From Caldithrix sp964598255 (GTDB lineage Bacteria; Calditrichota; Calditrichia; Calditrichales; Calditrichaceae), in assembly GCA_964598255.1 (NCBI GenBank), contig CAZRBA010000117.1, positions 1-61,274 of the forward strand: a stretch of DNA of 61,274 nt, read 5' to 3'. The notes beneath the pieces are model-generated. The model was not told the DNA's origin. It searched no databases and saw only the letters and a program-made list of their open reading frames with translations. Shown piece by piece: positions 27,459-36,663 of this stretch; within the stretch, counting starts at the first letter, position 1, and the number at the start of each line of letters is the position of its first letter. Made by a program: the position numbers and the translations under genes.

Positions 27459-28871
27459 ATGTCCGAAAAATTATTGTTAATTAATCCCTGGATATACGAT
27501 TTTACCGCATATGATTTGTGGGGAAAGCCGTTAGGCTTATTATATATTGCCGCATTTTTACGTAAGTTTGACTTTAAAATTTCTTTTATCGATTGCCTTG
27601 ACAAATATGCGGAACCTCCCCTGCCGAAATTAAAAAAATACGGCATTGGCCCGTATAAGCGAACGGTTGTACCCAAACCGGAAATTTTAAAACAAGTACC
27701 CCGTCAGTTTGCCCGCTATGGCATTTCCGAAGAACTTTTTATTCGAAAATTAAAAGAAAACAGCGATGCCCAGGCCGTTTTGGTTACGTCGATTATGACT
27801 TACTGGTATATTGGGGTGCAACGAGTGGTGGAATTGGTGCGCACCTATTTGCCCGGAAAACCCGTTATTTTGGGCGGCATTTATGCCACTTTGCTGCCCG
27901 GCCATGCGCGTCAGGTAATTCGACCGGATTATATTATTACGGGGCCAGGTGAAATTAAAATATTAAATTTACTTGCCGATTTGTTCTCGCTCACCATTGA
28001 TTCCGATCGTTTGCCAAGAACATTGGACGATTATCCTTATCCGGCGTTTGATTTGTTGAATCATCCGGACTATTTAATCGTTATGACCGCCCGAGGTTGC
28101 CCTTATAATTGTTCGTTTTGTGCGCAAAAAAAAATTTCCATGCCCTTTACGCAACGTAATCCCTCACGCGTGGCGGATGAAATAGTTGCTCATTACCGCC
28201 GATTTAAAATTCGTGATTTTGCTTTTTACGACGATGCGTTGTTTATTGCCAAAAAGAAGCACATACAGGTCATTCTGCAAAAATTGATCGAAACGCGTTT
28301 GCCCTTACGCTTGCACACTCCAAACGGTCTGTTTATCCGTTTTATTGATTCGGAATTGGCCCGTTTGATGTATCGTGCCAATTTTAAAACCATTCGTTTA
28401 AGTTACGAAACATCTAACGAATCGCGGTGGAGCGATATGTATTCTAAAGTAAGTAACGAAGCAATGATTCAGGCCGTAGAAAATTTAAAGCAAGCCGGAT
28501 TTCGGGCTAAGGATATCGAGGCGTATGTGATTATGGGGCTGCCCGGCCAAACTTTGGAGGAAGTAATTGCCAGTATCGTGTTTGTGCACAATTTGGGTGT
28601 GATTGTACGTTTGGCCTCTTTTTCACCCATTCACGGAACCCGAGAATTCGAACGTGCTGTGCACCAAGGCTTAATTCCAAAAGACATCGATCCTTTGCTG
28701 ACCAATAAAACGATTTTTCCCATGCGCAATCAAATAATATCCTATGAAACTTTCCGAAAAATTCGTAAATTTGCAGCTATCCTGAATGAAGCGGCAAAAA
28801 ATGAAATCGCATTGTTCGGAAACGGAGATCTGGGAATGGCAGTGAAAAAAGTAATACGGGAAATGCAATGA
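27459..28871 (+). CDS. Radical SAM protein, B12-binding-domain type
   Basis: 470 residues. An N-terminal Rossmann-like domain (about 1-170), with LLLINPWIYDF and ILGGIYATLLPGHA, resembles the cobalamin-binding domain of class B radical SAM enzymes. The 4Fe-4S motif C-x3-C-x2-C is at C214, C218 and C221 in RGCPYNCSFC. Downstream blocks include FAFYDDALFI, LSYETSNESR and VIMGLPGQT. No DxHxxG cobalamin motif is obvious, so B12 may not be bound. It overlaps the RlmD-like gene by 4 bp (ATGA), so the two are co-translated. The product is not predictable; it is not recognisably MiaB or a known maturase. Confidence 0.85.
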   Translation: MSEKLLLINPWIYDFTAYDLWGKPLGLLYIAAFLRKFDFKISFIDCLDKYAEPPLPKLKKYGIGPYKRTVVPKPEILKQVPRQFARYGISEELFIRKLKENSDAQAVLVTSIMTYWYIGVQRVVELVRTYLPGKPVILGGIYATLLPGHARQVIRPDYIITGPGEIKILNLLADLFSLTIDSDRLPRTLDDYPYPAFDLLNHPDYLIVMTARGCPYNCSFCAQKKISMPFTQRNPSRVADEIVAHYRRFKIRDFAFYDDALFIAKKKHIQVILQKLIETRLPLRLHTPNGLFIRFIDSELARLMYRANFKTIRLSYETSNESRWSDMYSKVSNEAMIQAVENLKQAGFRAKDIEAYVIMGLPGQTLEEVIASIVFVHNLGVIVRLASFSPIHGTREFERAVHQGLIPKDIDPLLTNKTIFPMRNQIISYETFRKIRKFAAILNEAAKNEIALFGNGDLGMAVKKVIREMQ

Positions 28872-30292
28872 GCGAAAAAAAATATCCGGTAAAACGGGGC
28901 GGAGAATACGAATTGGTCATTGAAGATTTGGCTTTTGGCGGTAAAGGTGTGGCTCGTGTGGAAAACTATGTCATTTTTGTCAAGGATGCCTTGCCTGGAG
29001 ATCGGGTTAGAGCACGCATTGGTAAACGTAAAAAGGATTATGCCGAAGCCTATTTGCTGGAAATTTTGCAATCGTCCCCTTATCGGGTAGAGGCGCCCTG
29101 TAACTATTTTAAGTGGTGCGGCGGTTGTACCTGGCAAAATATGCGCTATGAGCATCAGCTTTATTTTAAACGGAAAATTGTGCAAGATGCGTTAATGCGT
29201 ATTGGCGCGCAGGAAAATATACGGGTAAACGAAGTGCTGCCTTCTGAAAAAATTTTTGCCTACCGCAATAAAATGGAGTTCTCGTTTTCGGATCGGCGTT
29301 GGTTGCTACCGGAAGAGCTTGGGCAGCCCGAAGCAGACAAAACCTTTGCGTTGGGATTGCATGTGCCTGGTACGTTTGATAAAATTTTACATGTTGACCA
29401 CTGCCTGTTGCAAACGGAAATAGCTAACGAAATTTTACGTTTTACGGCAAATTGGCTAAAACAAAAAGGTCTAAAACCCTACGGAATCCGCAGTCATGAA
29501 GGCTTTTTGCGCTTTTTAATTATCCGTCAGAGTGCGTTTAACGATGAAATTATGGTCAATATCGTAACGGGTTACGAAGATGCGCGGGCGTTGATACCCT
29601 GGGCCGAAGAACTGCGACAACGGTTTCCGCAGGTGGTAAGTGTGGTTAATAACATTAACACCCGACTGGCGCAAATTGCTATCGGCGAAAGCGAAATCCT
29701 TTTAGCCGGTCGCGCCTATATTCGGGATAAAATAGGAAATTTTGTTTTTAATATTTCGGCCAATTCTTTCTTCCAAACCAACAACGCACAAGCCGAACGT
29801 TTGTACGAAGTTACATTGAATTTTGCGCAAATTGACGAAAAGTCCGTTGTTTGGGATCTGTATGCCGGAACCGGTACCATCAGTTTGTTTTTAGCGCAAA
29901 AGGCCAAAGAAGTTATCGGGTTTGAGGTAGTGGATAGTGCTGTGGCCGATGCCTGGCAAAACGCCAAAGAGCATCAGGTGGACAATGTGCGCTTTGTAGA
30001 GGGTGATCTACTAAAAACCATGCATCAAATTTCACCGGAACCCAATATTATCGTTGCTGATCCGCCGCGTAGCGGAATGCATGAAAAAGTTCTGCGTTTG
30101 ATTAACCATTTGTGCCCCGAACGGATGGTGTATGTTTCGTGTAATCCCACTACTTTGGCACGTGATTTAAAAATTTTAAGCGAACGATTTGAAGTGCAAC
30201 AGGTTCAGCCGGTGGACATGTTTCCTCAAACTTACCACATCGAAACCGTAGTGCAACTGAAGCGAAAAGAGAAACATGTCTCTACACGGTAG
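28868..30292 (+). CDS. rlmD: 23S rRNA (uracil-C5)-methyltransferase, RlmD/RumA family
   Basis: 474 residues. An N-terminal TRAM domain (about 8-68) is followed by the iron-sulfur Cys motif C78, C84, C87 (CNYFKWCGGC) and a central domain. The SAM methyltransferase fold begins with DLYAGTGTISLFLA; the DPPRSGMHEKVL motif follows, then nucleophile C425 in SCNP and E459. It methylates C5 of a uridine in 23S rRNA (or, in some paralogues, tRNA). It starts on the last bases of the radical SAM gene. Confidence 0.93.
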   Translation: MSEKKYPVKRGGEYELVIEDLAFGGKGVARVENYVIFVKDALPGDRVRARIGKRKKDYAEAYLLEILQSSPYRVEAPCNYFKWCGGCTWQNMRYEHQLYFKRKIVQDALMRIGAQENIRVNEVLPSEKIFAYRNKMEFSFSDRRWLLPEELGQPEADKTFALGLHVPGTFDKILHVDHCLLQTEIANEILRFTANWLKQKGLKPYGIRSHEGFLRFLIIRQSAFNDEIMVNIVTGYEDARALIPWAEELRQRFPQVVSVVNNINTRLAQIAIGESEILLAGRAYIRDKIGNFVFNISANSFFQTNNAQAERLYEVTLNFAQIDEKSVVWDLYAGTGTISLFLAQKAKEVIGFEVVDSAVADAWQNAKEHQVDNVRFVEGDLLKTMHQISPEPNIIVADPPRSGMHEKVLRLINHLCPERMVYVSCNPTTLARDLKILSERFEVQQVQPVDMFPQTYHIETVVQLKRKEKHVSTR

Positions 30293-30384
30293 CACAAATA
30301 AGGTTCGGTTTTCAAAGGGCCGGACGTTTATTGCAAGGACATACGAAATATTTTGTCGGCTTAACGTAAAGATAAGATAAGCAA

Positions 30385-30969
30385 ATGGACGATAAAACAA
30401 TTCGTAAATTGAGTTTTAATGAAATTTTTTCCAGACAGCCCAGGTTAGAAGAGCTAAAGAGCATGCAACGGTTACCCATTTATGTTTTGGCTGAAAACAT
30501 CCGTAGCATGCACAATGTGGGTAGTATTTTTCGGACAAGCGATGGAGTGCGTATCGAACATTTGTTTTTGACCGGATTTACGGCTTGCCCTCCCAGAATG
30601 GAAATCGAAAAAACCGCCCTTGGTGCTACCGATAGCGTACCGTGGTCCTACAGTAAAGATCCCCTGCCTGTTTTGCGCCATCTGAAAGCCAGAGGCGTAC
30701 AGTTAGTAGCTGTGGAGCACACCAATCGGAGCAAAAATTATTTGCAGGCCGAATATCGTTTTCCCGTTTGTCTGATAGTCGGCAACGAGGTGGACGGAAT
30801 AAGCGATTCCGTAATTGAAATGGTCGATTTAGCTGTTGAAATTCCCATGTTGGGCATAAAGCAATCGTTAAATGTTTCGGTTGCCTATGGTGTCGTTTTA
30901 TATCATGTTTTTGGTAAGTATCTTAAATTTAATAAATTTAACCTTGACAAATACAGCCTTAACCGATAA
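30385..30969 (+). CDS. SpoU/TrmH-family RNA 2'-O-methyltransferase
   Basis: 194 residues with the SPOUT trefoil-knot motifs in order: motif 1 NVGSIFRTSDG (N44, R50), motif 2 IVGNEVDGIS (about 132-141) and motif 3 starting IPMLGIKQSLNVSVA (about 154). No N-terminal RNA-binding extension of the RlmB type is present. SpoU enzymes 2'-O-methylate tRNA or rRNA; the target position is not readable. It follows rlmD by 92 bp on the same strand, a small RNA-modification cluster. Confidence 0.92.
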   Translation: MDDKTIRKLSFNEIFSRQPRLEELKSMQRLPIYVLAENIRSMHNVGSIFRTSDGVRIEHLFLTGFTACPPRMEIEKTALGATDSVPWSYSKDPLPVLRHLKARGVQLVAVEHTNRSKNYLQAEYRFPVCLIVGNEVDGISDSVIEMVDLAVEIPMLGIKQSLNVSVAYGVVLYHVFGKYLKFNKFNLDKYSLNR

Positions 30970-31004
30970 ATTGTTTTTTTAATGGTTTAATAGAGGCAAT
31001 GTGT

Positions 31005-32564
31005 ATGTCACAGATGACCGTCCTAATTTACGATCAAAATCCGCATCAAAAAGAGTATTTTACCAGTTCCTTTCAGGAAGAAAATATTCCTGTAGCAGAG
31101 GCCGATACCCTTGAGTCGTTCATAAATTCGATTACCAAGGAGAACTCCGTATTTGCATTGTTGGATTATGCGAGTCTTGTGGCCGAAGATCGCGATACCA
31201 TCGTGCGCTTGTTCCGCACATTAAAAAATCATCCTACCATGGTTTTTAATGTTCCCGTAGATGCCACTAAGCGCATTGTGTTTTATGAATTGGGCGCGTT
31301 AAGAGTTTATGACGAGCGCACGTCCATTGAAGAGGTGTATCGCAGCATTAAGTGGTGGATGCAGGTACACAAAACGGAAGGCGAGCGCCAAGCCGCCGAT
31401 TTGCAAGGCGAATTGCAGGCGGTTGATTTTTTGAAGCTTATTTGGGGTATTGCCGGTGCGGGCCGGAATGGTATTTTGAAAATAACCGCTCCGCGTAGCA
31501 TCGGACAAATATTCTTTAAGGACGGACAAGTTGTCGATGCGCGGGTGTTAAATCACAATGGTTTAGACGCCTTTTTACACATTACGTTATGGAAACAGGG
31601 CGCATTTACATTTAGGCAAGATTCCGTCGAATCGTTACAACGCAGCCTTAATACCACTCTGCCCGGGTTAATGGTGTTTGCCCAAAATTTAAAAATTGAA
31701 GTGGACCCCATTCTGCAGGAGTTCAAATCGGAATCCAGTGTACTGCAAGCCATCAATTTGGGTGATTTACCGCTGTACGATATTCAAGTGGACGAAGAAT
31801 TTTTGCAATTTATTTCCATTCCTCGGGAGCTCTCCGAGGTATTGGAAAATCCGTATTACACCAATCATCAAACGTTGCGGATTTTGGGTAAATTAAAACA
31901 TTATGGCCTGCTGCGCATTAACGAACCGTTGGAAACGATGATCGAGAAAAACGAACTGTTGATGGATGGGGTTAATATTGACCGGCAAATTATCAGTGAA
32001 ATTGCCGGGGATGCGCAAAAGATCGATTTGCTGGCTCGGACGCTCGGAGTTAAAACGGACCAACAAGCCAAAATTGCCGTAATTGCCGAAGATCATGAAA
32101 TTCTGAAGCACTTTTTAAATACCTTGGCCGGGTCGGCCGAAAAAGTATTTCTGGAAAACAATATGTACTTTGTACGGCTTAAATTGGCCCAGAAGTTGGA
32201 AATTATTTTAATCGGCTTGCGCGCCAATCACCAGCTTTTACGTTTGCTTTCCGTCATTTCGGAAGGCATTCACGGGTTTGTGTTTTTAACGGATGCGCGG
32301 CATGACAAACAAACCGAATATTTGAGTTATTTAATCAATCAGGTCTTGGCCCAATATCCTGTGCCCTCGGTTGCGGCCGTTACCTATTTGACGGACGGGC
32401 AAAAAATCGAAGACATCCAAAAACGCTACCTATTTTCCGTTCGTTTTCCTTGGGTGGCTTATTCCGCAAATAGTCAGGCCCAAATGCTGGATGTTCTATT
32501 AAGCATAAATGCGCTGGAATCGTTCCATAAAGAACCGGCCGATGAAAGCGAGGATGCAAAATGA
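31005..32564 (+). CDS. PATAN (DUF4388) protein with receiver-like and pseudo-GTPase domains
   Basis: 519 residues from the ATG at 31005, about eight bases after AGAGG; two codons earlier is too close to the site. Residues 1-120 look like a receiver domain with D54 (ALLDYASL) but without the usual acidic pair. A PATAN/DUF4388 domain follows at 132-205 (GELQAVDFLKLIW, GILKITAPRSIGQIFFKDG, AFLHITLWKQGAFTF). The C-terminal 180 residues have the strand order of a small Ras/MglA-like GTPase, with hydrophobic KIAVIA, IILIG and GFVFLTDA. Its P-loop (AEDHEILKHF), DxxG (IGLR) and NKxD (TYLTD) positions are all changed, so it should not hydrolyse GTP. It overlaps the next gene by ATGA. Confidence 0.8.
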   Translation: MSQMTVLIYDQNPHQKEYFTSSFQEENIPVAEADTLESFINSITKENSVFALLDYASLVAEDRDTIVRLFRTLKNHPTMVFNVPVDATKRIVFYELGALRVYDERTSIEEVYRSIKWWMQVHKTEGERQAADLQGELQAVDFLKLIWGIAGAGRNGILKITAPRSIGQIFFKDGQVVDARVLNHNGLDAFLHITLWKQGAFTFRQDSVESLQRSLNTTLPGLMVFAQNLKIEVDPILQEFKSESSVLQAINLGDLPLYDIQVDEEFLQFISIPRELSEVLENPYYTNHQTLRILGKLKHYGLLRINEPLETMIEKNELLMDGVNIDRQIISEIAGDAQKIDLLARTLGVKTDQQAKIAVIAEDHEILKHFLNTLAGSAEKVFLENNMYFVRLKLAQKLEIILIGLRANHQLLRLLSVISEGIHGFVFLTDARHDKQTEYLSYLINQVLAQYPVPSVAAVTYLTDGQKIEDIQKRYLFSVRFPWVAYSANSQAQMLDVLLSINALESFHKEPADESEDAK

Positions 32565-33679
32565 TTACCATTGCCGTTTTAACCCGTGAAAAAACGCATT
32601 TTGATACGCTCATTACGCAGTACAATCGGCTTCCCGTCCATTTCCATTGGTTTGAATCTGCCGATCGATTTTTGCAAAGTCAAAACGTGGACCAATGGCA
32701 AATTGTTTGGGTTATTGGTAAGTCGATGGATTGGGTAATGGAATCGCTTGCCAGGCTAAACGAACAAAATATTAGCATTCCGCTGGTTTGTTCTGCTCCG
32801 GAACCCAAACAAGATCAACGCCAGTTATTTTGGCAGCTTAATGTAAAAGAAATTATCCCTTGGCCCATGCATCGTCTGGAAATGGAATACATGCTTAAGG
32901 GATATAACGAAATGTTATCCGACAACACAACACGGGAAGAATATGTTTTTCAGGGCTCGCTGGAAATTATTAACGGGGTGGATTTGTTGCGCGCGTTTAC
33001 CAAAGCTACCGATACTGGTGTTTTGTATTTCCATTGGGGAGAGCGCAAAGGACGCATCGAATTTAAAAAAGGGCAAATCGTTAATGCCATATATCGACAA
33101 ATGGATCCGTTGACGGCTGTGTTGATTTTAACTTCCTGGAAACACGGATTCGTATTTTTTAAAGACGATCAATATGTTAGCAAACGTTCCATCATGCTCA
33201 CCAACGAACAAATTTTTACGGAATGTCAGGATTATCAAAATGAATATCACAAATTATTAGCCGGTTTTGATGATTTGAGTGGTCGTTTTTATCCCCATCC
33301 GGAATTGAACTTCGAAGAGTTTGGGCCCAGCGAACGGAAAATTTTACGGGATATGCGCAAAGGAAAGTTAATACCGGAAATGGTAGAAAATTATGAAGGC
33401 GATGTGAATTTTATTTTGAAAAAACTCAAAAATTGGGCCGATCAGCAGTTCATTCTTCCGGAAGAACAATACCGACAAATTAGACAACAATTAGAGGAAC
33501 AAGAGAATACCTCGGCCATTAAACGGTTAATGCAAAAATTATTTGCCAAAAAAGAAGTGGGCGGTGCTCCTATTGTACAAAAAAATAAAAAGCAAAATGC
33601 GCCCCAAGCTTTGCAATATTGTTTTAGCGATCGTCTGCTATTGGAGAAAGTCAAAAACAAGCTGGAGGAGCTGTTTTGA
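32561..33679 (+). CDS. Second PATAN (DUF4388) protein with pseudo-receiver
   Basis: 372 residues. Residues 1-118 form a receiver-like fold with no phosphoacceptor (IVWVIGKS where LLLDxxMP is expected). A PATAN domain is at 131-203 (GSLEIINGVDLLRAF, GVLYFHWGERKGRIEFKKG, LILTSWKHGFVFF). The remainder is predicted helical with a charged, Gln-rich stretch near 320-345. It is a paralogue of the first half of the preceding protein. It overlaps the neighbours on both sides (ATGA upstream, TTGA downstream). PATAN domains are linked to type IV pili motility and other signalling complexes in cyanobacteria and deltaproteobacteria. Confidence 0.8.
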   Translation: MITIAVLTREKTHFDTLITQYNRLPVHFHWFESADRFLQSQNVDQWQIVWVIGKSMDWVMESLARLNEQNISIPLVCSAPEPKQDQRQLFWQLNVKEIIPWPMHRLEMEYMLKGYNEMLSDNTTREEYVFQGSLEIINGVDLLRAFTKATDTGVLYFHWGERKGRIEFKKGQIVNAIYRQMDPLTAVLILTSWKHGFVFFKDDQYVSKRSIMLTNEQIFTECQDYQNEYHKLLAGFDDLSGRFYPHPELNFEEFGPSERKILRDMRKGKLIPEMVENYEGDVNFILKKLKNWADQQFILPEEQYRQIRQQLEEQENTSAIKRLMQKLFAKKEVGGAPIVQKNKKQNAPQALQYCFSDRLLLEKVKNKLEELF

Positions 33680-34206
33680 ACAAGACCGTATTGGAAACAG
33701 CCATTATAACTCGTGATTGGTCGCAAATTCCGGATTATTGGCCGCAATTATCTGTTTCCGAAGCCATGTTTCCTCCGCGTTTAAGGTATTTTAAAGTTGA
33801 ACTAAACGCGGATGTAGACCTATTGGTTTATATCATTGATTCTTTGTTAAAAGATCAATATGATTTGTCCGATCGCATAATACCCTTTGTCCCGTTTTCA
33901 TTTTTGTTTATCTCCCAATTGGATGCAGTGCATGAAAATTTGTGGCAAAAATACAACCAACGATACGAAACCCCTTTTTTCTTTTTGGCACCGGATAAAC
34001 AAGAGCTAAAAGATAAAATCGTAATGCGCGAAAATTTGGCTTCCAAACTTTCCGATGTATTATTTTTTAATCCCGAAGATTCGTTGTCTCTAACTTGGGG
34101 GCTGGTTATTAAACAGTGTATCGAAAATCTTGAAGCGGCTTTTTCGGATTCCGTAAAAATCGACGAAAGCGAAAACCAAAAACCGCAAAATCCCGATTCA
34201 AAATAA
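33676..34206 (+). CDS. Unknown protein, third gene of PATAN operon
   Basis: 176 residues with no family I recognise. Hydrophobic strands (LLVYIIDSLL, IPFVPFSFLFISQL, ETPFFFLAPD, SDVLFFNPED) alternate with helices in the order of the C-terminal half of a small GTPase, so it may be a truncated, further decayed relative of the preceding pseudo-GTPase; that is weak inference. Start TTG at 33676 overlaps the previous stop (TTGA) after GGAGGAG, so it is co-translated with the two PATAN genes. The tail SENQKPQNPDSK is low complexity. Confidence 0.65.
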   Translation: MNKTVLETAIITRDWSQIPDYWPQLSVSEAMFPPRLRYFKVELNADVDLLVYIIDSLLKDQYDLSDRIIPFVPFSFLFISQLDAVHENLWQKYNQRYETPFFFLAPDKQELKDKIVMRENLASKLSDVLFFNPEDSLSLTWGLVIKQCIENLEAAFSDSVKIDESENQKPQNPDSK

Positions 34207-34488
34207 ACAGGGGGATTGGCAAATTAAAGGGTTGGCTTACTTCGGTTTGCCGCTCGAAATTATCCGTAAAACAGCATGCCCTGTATCTAACCGTCGGCAG
34301 AAATTTACTTCGCCCCGAAATTTAATAATAATTACTTAAAAAGAATGCTTGTCCTTGCCTAATGCCCTGGTATGCAAAAAGAGCAACGGAATTTACGATG
34401 AATATTTTCGTGTAAGGTTTTTAGAGTTTTATTCATGACGATTTTTTATTAATTTAACTTCAAAAAATTTCGGGGAGGTAGGGGAAAA

Positions 34489-35091
34489 ATGGGCTATTTA
34501 AGAGGGTTTGACGAGTATCAAAAGCAAAATTATAATCGGGACGTTTTTAAAGAATTTAAAGCAAAAGGGATTGTGCTCCGTTTCCATTTGTTCGGGCACG
34601 AAGAAATAAACCGAAAAATACGAAAAAGCGTTACGTTCGATCTGGATTTGATGGATCGAAACAGAACCGTAAAACGATATCCGAAACTCAATATAAAATT
34701 TTACTATCCGGCCAAATTTCAGGAAGAGATAAAACCGTTAATCGATAATAATCACGAAGTGGCGGCGATGAATTTAGGACCCATTCAGCATATTCAGGAA
34801 CGGTACCATATTAAGAATAAAACACTTTATCCGTTAATGATGGAACGTCAGGCTGTGGTCATTACCTTGTTAGAAGGTGAAGTTCTGCGCGGTTTTATCG
34901 ACGATTTTACGCGCTACGAAATATTCCTCAAATTTCACGATCGTTTGCGCATCGTGGTATTACGACATGCCATTTTACGTTTTGAAGATTTTCGCGGACG
35001 CAACTTGCTAAAAAAGGCTCAGGAAGAGCAAAGAGACTGGGAAAAAAGTTCTCTTTGGGTGGAAGAAAATGAGAACAAGGAGGTTGACTGA
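34489..35091 (+). CDS. Protein with C-terminal Hfq-like (Sm-fold) domain
   Basis: 200 residues. About 115-168 reads like the Sm core of Hfq: VVITLLEGEVLRGFIDDF corresponds to the Hfq strand pattern V-x-I-x-L-x-NG-x-x-L-x-G-x-I-x-x-F, and LRHAILRFEDF (158-168) to its KHAIS motif. Hfq proteins are normally 70-100 residues with this fold at the N-terminus; here it is C-terminal to a 110-residue unknown region rich in Arg/Lys. RNA binding is possible but not shown. The ATG follows a very strong GGGGAGGTAGGGG site, and the stop overlaps the M28 peptidase start (TGATG). Confidence 0.65.
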   Translation: MGYLRGFDEYQKQNYNRDVFKEFKAKGIVLRFHLFGHEEINRKIRKSVTFDLDLMDRNRTVKRYPKLNIKFYYPAKFQEEIKPLIDNNHEVAAMNLGPIQHIQERYHIKNKTLYPLMMERQAVVITLLEGEVLRGFIDDFTRYEIFLKFHDRLRIVVLRHAILRFEDFRGRNLLKKAQEEQRDWEKSSLWVEENENKEVD

Positions 35092-36491
35092 TGAAAAAGG
35101 GCGCGCTTTTATTGATCTTCTTTTGGGTGGTACTGGCTTTTGCCGGCGACCGCGTGCCAGATTATTGGAATTTAATGATCGGTTCGGCATTTACGGAAAA
35201 TCAGGCTTATCCCGTTTTACGGCAACTATGCGATCGGGCTGGTGGGCGGTTGACCGGAACCGTCCAAAATGAAAAAGCGCAGAACATTTTACTTGGTGCA
35301 TTAAATACTTTGGGATTAAATGCACACCGCGAATATTTTGAAATGCCCGGATGGATTCGCGGAGACGACCGTGTGCGTATGTTACAACCCACCCAGCGTA
35401 CTTTACGTGCCGTTGCTTTGGGATATGTGCAAAAATCACCTACCTTTCAGGCTCCGCTTGTTTATGGCTTTAGCGGCCAAAAACGAATTTTGGATTCGCT
35501 TTCCGTTAAAGGTAAAATCGTACTCATTGGCTTTGATTCTCCTTCAAAAGGCCCGCGGCCGTTACGGGCGCAAGTGATCCGCTATGCAGCCAAAAACGGG
35601 GCAAAGGCAGTGCTTTTTATCAATAAAAAAATAGGGGGGCTCTGTTTGGCCGGTACCTCCGATTTTCATGGAAAAGCGGCTCCTGTTCCGGCTTTCAGCA
35701 TTACTCGTGAAGAGGGTTTGTGGTTAAAACGTTTGAGCGAACAAGGGCAAAACGTAAGGCTGCAAATTACCGTTATGTCCCGTTGCCAAAAAATCAAAAC
35801 ATCGAACATTGTCTTAACCTTGCCCGGTAAAACGGATGATAAAATTGTTCTCGGAGCTCATTTTGACAGTTGGGATTTGGGACAGGGGAGCATTGATAAT
35901 GGTGTGGGAACAGCCCTCTTGGTGGAAGTGGCGCGTCTTATCGCCCGTTTCCATCCCCAAAATCGATGTGCATTGGAATTTGTCTGGTTTAACGGCGAGG
36001 AGTTAGGACTTTGGGGATCAAAAAAATATGTAGCCCGGCACGGCAACGAACCAATTCTGGCCATGATCAACATGGATATGACCGGAAGGGTAACGGGATT
36101 TAATACCATGGGTTTTGACTTGTTCTTACCCTTTTTTAAGGAATTGATTCCTCGTTTGAAAGGGTTTAACTTAACCCGTTCTATTACCAACAAACCTTGG
36201 ACCAATAGCGATCACATGCCGTTTATGATGCAGGGCATTCCGGTAATTACGCCCAATGCGCATCTGGATAAAGATCAAGCTAATTATTACCACAGCTTTG
36301 GCGATACGTTCGATAAGGTACGGGCGGACTATTTAGCTCAGAGTGCGGGAATTATCGCAATTGTGGCTACGGAACTGGCCAACAGCCGGCAACTGCATTT
36401 TAAACGTTATACTCCGAGCCAGGTAAAAAAATTATTGCAACGTTACGGTTTGGATAAAGTGCTTATTAAAGAAAACGAATGGCCCTATTAA
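35091..36491 (+). CDS. M28-family metallopeptidase with PA domain, exported
   Basis: 466 residues. A signal peptide (about 1-18, cut near AFAG-D) exports it. A protease-associated (PA) domain lies at about 115-230. The di-zinc M28 core follows, with ligands H257 (GAHFDSWD), D269 (SIDNG), catalytic E303 and E304 (NGEELGLWGS), D329 (NMDMTG) and H375 (NSDHMPF). Aminopeptidases and carboxypeptidases of this family trim peptides in the periplasm or outside the cell. The start overlaps the Hfq-like gene stop by one base, an unexpected pairing of a cytosolic and an exported protein. Confidence 0.92.
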   Translation: MKKGALLLIFFWVVLAFAGDRVPDYWNLMIGSAFTENQAYPVLRQLCDRAGGRLTGTVQNEKAQNILLGALNTLGLNAHREYFEMPGWIRGDDRVRMLQPTQRTLRAVALGYVQKSPTFQAPLVYGFSGQKRILDSLSVKGKIVLIGFDSPSKGPRPLRAQVIRYAAKNGAKAVLFINKKIGGLCLAGTSDFHGKAAPVPAFSITREEGLWLKRLSEQGQNVRLQITVMSRCQKIKTSNIVLTLPGKTDDKIVLGAHFDSWDLGQGSIDNGVGTALLVEVARLIARFHPQNRCALEFVWFNGEELGLWGSKKYVARHGNEPILAMINMDMTGRVTGFNTMGFDLFLPFFKELIPRLKGFNLTRSITNKPWTNSDHMPFMMQGIPVITPNAHLDKDQANYYHSFGDTFDKVRADYLAQSAGIIAIVATELANSRQLHFKRYTPSQVKKLLQRYGLDKVLIKENEWPY

Positions 36492-36663
36492 AAATGGCAA
36501 ACGATTGCTTAAAGGAAGTAGTCAATTAAGGCTATTCTTTTAAACTACGGCTTCGCTTGTACGATCATAAGATTTGGGGCATTGGATGTTTTACGAAAAT
36601 ATTGAATTTTAAATGGTTTTGCTTTATCATAGATAAAGGAAATTCAGAAAGCAGGATGCTTTT

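Noticed and set aside
28742..29185. 147-residue frame opposite the radical SAM and RlmD genes
   Set aside because: It is the complementary strand of two well-supported genes and carries no domain.
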